Assembly (NCBI RefSeq): GCF_921293095.1
Contig: NC_060251.1
Location: 58,359,585-58,423,584, forward strand
DNA from: Ischnura elegans
Lineage: Eukaryota > Arthropoda > Insecta > Odonata > Coenagrionidae
DNA length: 64,000 bases
Reading direction: 5' to 3'
Position 1 is the first letter of the stretch; each line of letters starts with the position of its first letter. This document shows positions 58,901 to 64,000 of the stretch, in pieces. The notes beneath the pieces were generated by a model. That model was not told the DNA's origin. It saw only the letters and a program-made list of their open reading frames with translations, and did no database searches. Position numbers and translations under genes: made by a program.

Positions 58901-61900
58901 ATCATTTTTTCCATTGTTCTCTGTTACATATGCATACAATCATCATACGTGCTGAATTTCTTTACCTAAAATCCTGCCATTTGACCATGAATTCTAAGTT
59001 TCAAGTTTCCCACTTCTTTGGGTGCTATCCTTCCCAAGCAATGCCCGGTGACCTGCTAGAACCTGAATAACTTAATTCAATCTTAATTTTGGCATAAAGC
59101 TGACTTATCTCATTCCATTCATTCAATCTACTGTATTCCTTATGCCTTCCATGCTTGTCCTGCATCCACCCTATCATTAAGAGTCCCTGAATAATGCTTT
59201 CTATGTGATGCATGGAAAGTGGGAGTGAATGGAAAGAGAGCTATCGAAAACATTAGTTTACCCCAATATTAATATTGTAGAATTTAATATTTCATGAGAT
59301 GCCAATTTCAGATGTGGTGTGGATGCTGGTTTAAGGTTGCATGAGTCCAAATTAGAAAATAGTAAAGTGCTGTTTAACCCAACTTAAAAAAGAATAAAAT
59401 AATAATTTGTAAATTTTATTGTTATTCTCCATTTATTCCAATGTTAGTGCAAAGTTAGTATGGAAACTCTAATGGACTGTTAAAATCCTTACTTGGAGTA
59501 AAATGAAAATATCATGTGTTGCGCTCTCTTCAACACTCATATTACAGTAGGAATTACGAGTAATGTAACAATGTGGTTTTGATTGGAAGGGGGGTGGAGG
59601 TGAATTGGTGGGCAATGTTGAACCAATCTTTTAATTGCCTGTGCATACTCTGTACTGTGCTTGAGGTTACAATTGGTATAAATCAAGGGTTGGCTACTCA
59701 TGGCTAACAGATGTCCTTCAGCCCGATTTTATGAAATTTGATTATATACTTCATATTTTCAAATTGATAAATACCATTACAAAATGTAATCGGGTGTTTT
59801 CCCGGCGTAGGTGTTGGATGAAAAGTTCTCGGGCTTTCCACCGGGTAATAAAATCCTTCTCCGCCGACGTTTCGATGTCCATCAGGGGCATCATCCTCAG
59901 GGCAACTGATTCTGTTGCCCTGAGGATGATGCCCCTGATGGACATCGAAACATCGGCGGAGAAGGATTTTATTACCCGGTGGAAAGCCCGAGAACTTTTC
60001 ATCCACCATTACAAAATGTAATTATTTGTATTTTTATAAAATAGAATATGCAGAGAAAGTGTGGCACAGAGTTTAAAGAAAAAAATACTAAGAAAATGAT
60101 GATAAATTAATCATTTGTCTCATTTGATGATTCATTTGAGCATTTTCCTTTGGGATGAGTAATAGAAGTTTTACTATTGGAACAGAGATGTCGATTGGAA
60201 CCTGAAGCCTTCTGGTTGGAATTAGTTGATTAACTCTGGTTGAGATAAACTGTGATATTATATTATAAAACCATATATTTTGTACCTTATATTGGAAAAT
60301 CAATTTTGTGGGGTAGATAGAGGGAGTGCACTTTTAATTTCATCTTTATCTTAGATTTTAGGGTAATGTGTTGGATCACGTCAGTTATTTTAACGTCTGT
60401 ATTTTTTTCTGCTATGTAAGTCTCTTTGAAAATATTTATGCACTTCTTGTAGGTATAACCATTCTGTTGACTATTGGAGTTTGGGGCTGGTGTCTCATGA
60501 AGTTATCACTGGTGTTAGACCATTTCTTCCAAATATGCCTCCTGTAACTTGGTAAGTATCACGCTCACTTTCAATTTTTAAGAATTAAATTACAATGGAA
60601 CCTCAATCTATCATTTTCCCTAATTCATTGTTCTCCTTTACTGGCCCCAAATGAAGTTCTGTACAGACAATGTAATTTTTTTCCACATCTATCGTCCCCC
60701 AAAGTATTATTTTCCTTCAATCATCGTTTGAAGATCATGGTCCCGATGTATAATTTTCCCACATCCATCGTTTGACAAAAATGAGACGAAGTATTTACAA
60801 TGTGTCATTTATGTGTTTGAATCTTCCCCAAGAGATGGAACTACCATAGGGAGAATTTCAATGCCAAAGGATATTTATCCACTATCTCCCTCCCATCAGC
60901 CCTTGGTGACCCCTCTGATGCTTTCCTCCTCTCCGAAACCAGCCAAGGCCTTCGAGACCCCGAGCTCGCTATGGCTCATGCAGGGATCATGTTACGAAGA
61001 TCATAAATCATTTGCTTCAAAAGAAAATATCAAGTGACATGAGAACATGAGAATAATAGAAACGTGTTTCACAGTTCCTTCTTTCTCCCTCACTACCTGC
61101 CTGCTTCGAAGTTACCTGTTTCTGATAGTTGGCAAAATATGACGGAGACTTAGCATTCTGGCAAAACTGGATATCCTCACTCGTAGGCTTCTCGGGGCTG
61201 TTGGTGTGGTATTTTTTCCGAAAACAGGATATCAGATTACAGTCAATCAATCTGAGTCAGTCAATGATGAAGGGATATCTTCTCAGGATATTTTTTTCCT
61301 CTCTACTAGCCATTCAAATTCATATGCTTATCCGGTGCTACCTACAAATGAGTGGTAAGTTGCCTTCTCTCTAGGTAAAAAAAATTTGTGGCTCAGTCAT
61401 ATGGTCATGCTTCACCCTCTCCAGCCAGTTCTAAGTACACCGTACGCGATTGCATGAGTTCCGAACTTCACAACGTATGAGTGGTTCTGTAACTTCCAGT
61501 GTGTGTTGACTTCAAATCAGCGAGTGTTTTCAGCATTGGTTTAATAAAGTGAGATTTAATTTTAATTATTCGCTTTGGGACCATGGCCCTTCGGCAGAAG
61601 CAGGTGAGAACTTTAAAAGATGGCCTGGAAATAATGGAAAAAGAAGAAAAGAATCCTGGGGCAAAGCATGTGAAAATTGCAAAATGCCTCGGGATATCTG
61701 CTAGCACATGACAGTAGGAGTAGGGGTAGAGTGAGTTACCTGTTGAAAACATCGAAGTGAAAAGTTGGATGAAGGCAAGGATCAGGTGGGCGTGCTGCTG
61801 TCGATTAACGCAAAATTTTTCTCGATTGCCTCAATTATATTTTAAATACACCAATGAGAAAGGAATATTTCAGATAATAGAGTATTTTTAGCCAATGTGA

Positions 61901-63754
61901 TCCATCTCACAACCAGTCACTGCTCTGGCGAAAACGACTGTTTTAGGCATAACATGCACATTGCTCTCGTAAATATATGTACTTCAAATGGCATTTGATA
62001 GATAAGACTTGATGCATTGGGCAGAAATCCATCTTAGCAGTGTAAGTAAATGCCGAGATGAAGTGCCAACATTTTTTAGTGAGGTGATGTGATCCACTTG
62101 GATATCTGAAAGAGATATTAACCAAATGAACAATATGCCCTGATTGTTTCTATAAAATTCTAATACATATTCCAGAAAAGGGGTAAATTCCTGCATGAAG
62201 CCTTTAAAGAATATTGAACAATTTAAAAAGTTTAAATTAATAATGGAGGAAAATGAATAGCAAAAAAAATGATTAATATAAAAAAAATATTTTTTAATGA
62301 ATAAAATTTGGGGGGGTCACGACCCCTGTGATCCTCCCTAAATCTGCCACTGGTTGGGAGAAGCGGACAGCCAACCAGTCCCTGCCTGTTGACTGTTGTC
62401 TGTTCATTCCCTGCGTGGTGAAGCATACAACCAACCGGCCCCTGCCTGTTAAGAGCTTGTTCACTATTGTTCCCATAGTGTTTGTTGCCTACCTGTTAAG
62501 GAACAAGCTGCAAACAGTTTAAAAACTCTTGCAAAGCTGTTCTTAAGTTGTTCCCATTTGTGTGTGGCCCAAGATTGTTCGTAGGTTGTTCTTACTCTGT
62601 TCACTAAATCTCCAACAGGCTATCAACAGACTTCAAACAGACAGCGAACAGGCATTATTGTTACAGAAATCGGCAGTGTATCAGGGTCAACTGCATGCAA
62701 GTCAAATTTCAGAGATGAAACAGATACACAGATGCACGGAGGAACGGATGATGACACCAATGTGTCTAAACATGTTGTACTAAGGAAATATAACTGTGGA
62801 CGAAAATCCAGTCGAGTTCCTATTGTGTGAATAATTTGTGTTTTTCCTTTGATTTTGTGTAAATGCCTTAGTTTAAAATACATACTAGCACCTATTTGAG
62901 TATTTTACTTTGTGGGCATATTTAGGCACCTTTAGAATATTTCTTGACTGGTGTCTTATGTGATCATGCATTATGCTTACATGTAAGATGCTTGCTCCGA
63001 TGCTGTTTTCTTTTGTGAATGAATTACATCTGGTTTCTTATTTAGCTCCATGTTTTGTTTCAGGATGAACCGAGTGGAAAAGAAGAGCCCCAAGGACATC
63101 TGTGCTTATCAGGATTATGATGGGAATATCATTTTTAGTCAACAGTTATTCCCTCAGAATCACATATCTCAGTGAGTTTATTCTATATATTTCTCAAGTA
63201 AGGATTAATAACATTAGATTTAGTGAATTAATTGAGAGAAAAGTTGTGTCAAGTACCTAGTTCGTAATTTTGTTCCAAATCTTAACTTGAATTTTGTATT
63301 TCCAGTATGGATAAGTTTGAAATAATTTAATTTTTAGTATTTTTTCCTCATTATAGGCAGGGCTGATTTAAGTGATAAGCAAAGTTTGCGGCCACAAAAG
63401 TTTGCTTTATAAATTGTTAAAGATTTTTTTAAACACAAAATTTTTATGAAAGTCTGAAAAGTTATAGTTTTTAAGTTCTCTCATTTGTGCTTGTGTCTAG
63501 TAATGTAGCCCCTTTTATTGCTGAGCATTTTATATTTATTATGCATATGTTTGTTTTGCTTTTCTTTTATTATTTTAATTTTTTGGTGCTCTGAGTGAAT
63601 GTGTCTGGTTATCAGGTGCCTCAAGTACTACATGGAGCAATGGCTGCCATTTTGTTTGGACTGGGACAGCAAAAGGAGGGGAAGGGCATTTAGCGGAGGC
63701 GATGAGAGCAGAGTGGTTGTATTTTCTATGGTCAATGAGATCCTCTCCAAGAAA
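52903..63754 (+). CDS. IKBKB: I-kappa-B kinase catalytic subunit, IKK-beta/ird5 type, N-terminal part (3' partial)
   Basis: Seven exons (52903-53017, 53732-53949, 57310-57468, 58113-58228, 60453-60551, 63064-63171, 63616-63754) encode the first 318 residues, all GT-AG and in phase. IKK phosphorylates I-kappa-B or, in insects, the NF-kappa-B factor Relish. The glycine loop Gly-Ser-Gly-Gly-Phe-Gly is at 19-24, the ATP-binding Lys at 41, His-Arg-Asp at 148-150 and Lys-Pro-Glu-Asn at 152-155. The metal-binding triad is Asp-Leu-Gly at 171-173, as in other IKKs. The activation loop keeps both regulatory serines (182 and 186, like human IKK-beta 177 and 181), followed by [11 protein letters not shown]. 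Phe-Leu-Pro-Asn and the following Trp also match IKKs. The ubiquitin-like and scaffold/dimerisation domains lie beyond the right edge. Confidence 0.95.
54675..54975. mobile_element. hAT-type MITE, subfamily A
   Basis: Flanked by the exact repeat TGCTAGAT. Ends read CAGGGGCGCAACTAGGAATT and CTGCACCACTG. It is closely related along its length to 22678-22972, sharing the TATAAGTAATAT and AAATGGATTAAACTT stretches. Confidence 0.85.
55226..55466. mobile_element. hAT-type MITE
   Basis: Starts CAGTGGCGTAGCCAGG and ends near CTGACTATGCCACTT. The flanks share TTGTGTA, allowing for a small deletion at the right junction, so the duplication is less clean than in its relatives. Confidence 0.65.
56129..56560. 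mobile_element. Long inverted-repeat element (MITE), 130-140-bp arms
   Basis: The arms at 56129-56270 and 56428-56560 are inverted copies, diverged by scattered substitutions and small indels. Outer ends read TGGGTCATCC and GGAATGACCCA; shared stretches include CCATCTCAGATTTTGAT and CCCTGTTGTTAGTTTCAACC. The central spacer of about 157 bp is unrelated. No target duplication is obvious and no protein is encoded. Confidence 0.75.
56643..56903. mobile_element. hAT-type MITE
   Basis: Flanked by the exact repeat TAACTGTG. Ends read CAGTGGCGCCGACTCC and GTTGGCATCACTG. It is 261 bp with C-rich stretches inside both ends. Confidence 0.8.
57620..57751. mobile_element. hAT-type MITE, short
   Basis: Starts CAGTAACAGATACAG and ends CTGTATCCGCCACTG, flanked by GGTTTCTG and GGTTTCTA (one difference). 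It is a shortened relative of 29163-29426. Confidence 0.75.
58401..58640. repeat. Foldback element with arms of about 100 bp
   Basis: Left arm contains AGAAGAACACGATGGTAATT, GTCACAACTTAGCAACCGAC and GTGTCATTTTCAAGGTGAAA; the right arm repeats them in inverse order with a few changes. The centre is a short TATATATA-containing spacer. It lies in intron 4 of the IKK gene. On the + strand the right arm reads CCTTGAAAATGACACTTA then GTTGAAACCATGGTCGG, a motif style known to me from Penelope-like element termini. Confidence 0.75.
58641..59772 (+). other. IKK intron 4, unremarkable part
   Basis: AT-rich intronic DNA with no recognised repeat or coding feature between the two foldback elements. Confidence 0.5.
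59773..60022. repeat. Foldback insertion with 91-nt arms and 18-bp flanking repeats
   Basis: Arms at 59816-59906 and 59914-60004 are inverted copies differing at one base, separated by TGATTCT. The whole (59791-60004, with 25 extra bases at the left) is flanked by an exact 18-bp direct repeat at 59773-59790 and 60005-60022, itself containing the near-palindrome ATTACAAAATGTAAT. The near-identity of the arms implies a recent origin or continuing conversion. Confidence 0.85.
60593..61790 (+). mobile_element. Tigger-type element, copy B, right end missing
   Basis: A TA is followed by CAATGGAACCTC, a one-base variant of the Tigger end CAGTGGAACCTC. Sequence from 60724 to about 61375 is related to copy A at 35100-35965. 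It lies in intron 5 of the IKK gene and keeps the start of a transposase (61583-61711). No matching right end was found, so its right limit is approximate. Confidence 0.65.
61583..61711 (+). pseudogene. Tigger/Jerky-type transposase N-terminus
   Basis: A 42-residue frame reads Leu-Lys-Asp-Gly-Leu-Glu-Ile-Met, then [13 protein letters not shown], and stops. This is the helix-turn-helix start of CENP-B/Tigger proteins (Lys-Leu-Glu-Ile-Ile, then Ile-Ala-Lys-x-Leu-Gly-Ile-Ser-x-Ser-Thr). It is cut short by a TGA and no continuation was found. Confidence 0.7.
61791..63063 (+). other. IKK intron 5, right part
   Basis: A G-run then GGTCACGACCCCTGTGATCC and TCTGCCACTGG near 62310-62355 look like the right end of another CAGTGGC-type MITE, but no left partner was found. 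A short degenerate repetition of CCTGCCTGTT follows at about 62385-62450. Confidence 0.4.
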
Positions 63755-64000
63755 GTAAATATTTTATTTGATTCATTTTTTTTGTCCTTAATCTTTGTGT
63801 ATGCTTTTTTTGTGCTGATACATTCTGCTCTCTCAATCCTAAGTTCATTCCTTTCCTATTATTTAGTTTTGATATTTTGGTATGAAACCATTTCTCGGCT
63901 TGAGGATTATTGGCAGAGTTTAGAGTTTTATGTTTTGGGGGGGGGTGGCTGCCGGGGGTCTAGGGGGCTATGGAATATTTTCCAGTGAAACTGGGGAGAT

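Overview
The window is nuclear DNA from an animal, most likely an insect or another arthropod. The evidence is spliced genes with GT-AG introns of about 0.1 to 3.4 kb, AT-rich non-coding DNA, DREF-like motifs at a ribosomal-protein promoter, a BESS motif, and dense remains of hAT, Tigger/pogo, mariner, PIF/Harbinger and Penelope-like elements. The species cannot be named from the sequence.

Four protein genes are supported, all on the + strand. (1) 77-8298 holds the last five coding exons of an RGG- and Gly/Tyr-rich hnRNP-like RNA-binding protein; its RNA-binding domains lie off the left edge. (2) 31751-37861 is a complete gene for the large-subunit stalk protein P0 (RpLP0): six coding exons, 319 residues, an untranslated first exon, a promoter with DREF-like motifs and a poly(A) signal. 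Two of its introns carry related copies of a probable box C/D snoRNA. (3) 42239-46436 encodes a 361-residue protein that I read as NCOA4/ARA70-like, with a possible alternative last exon at 49434-49538. (4) 52903-63754 is the kinase-domain part of an I-kappa-B kinase (IKK-beta/ird5 type); the gene runs off the right edge.

The rest is intergenic or intronic. Much of what can be recognised there is transposon debris: ten short hAT-type MITEs, most with clear 8-bp target duplications; a 1-kb PIF/Harbinger element with TAA target duplications and a frameshifted transposase; a mariner relic; several Tigger/pogo ends and transposase scraps, one piece inside a 2.2-kb hAT-like element within an RpLP0 intron; a Penelope-like reverse transcriptase relic; and several long foldback elements, the most striking having 91-nt arms that differ at one base.

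The four genes serve separate processes (RNA binding, translation, possibly iron or ferritin handling, NF-kappa-B signalling), so their neighbourhood looks incidental. The parts most worth following up are the snoRNA pair in RpLP0, the symmetric small exons of the hnRNP-like gene, the two possible ends of the NCOA4-like gene, and the foldback family. All exon borders were read by eye from splice-site sequences and phase agreement, without transcript evidence.
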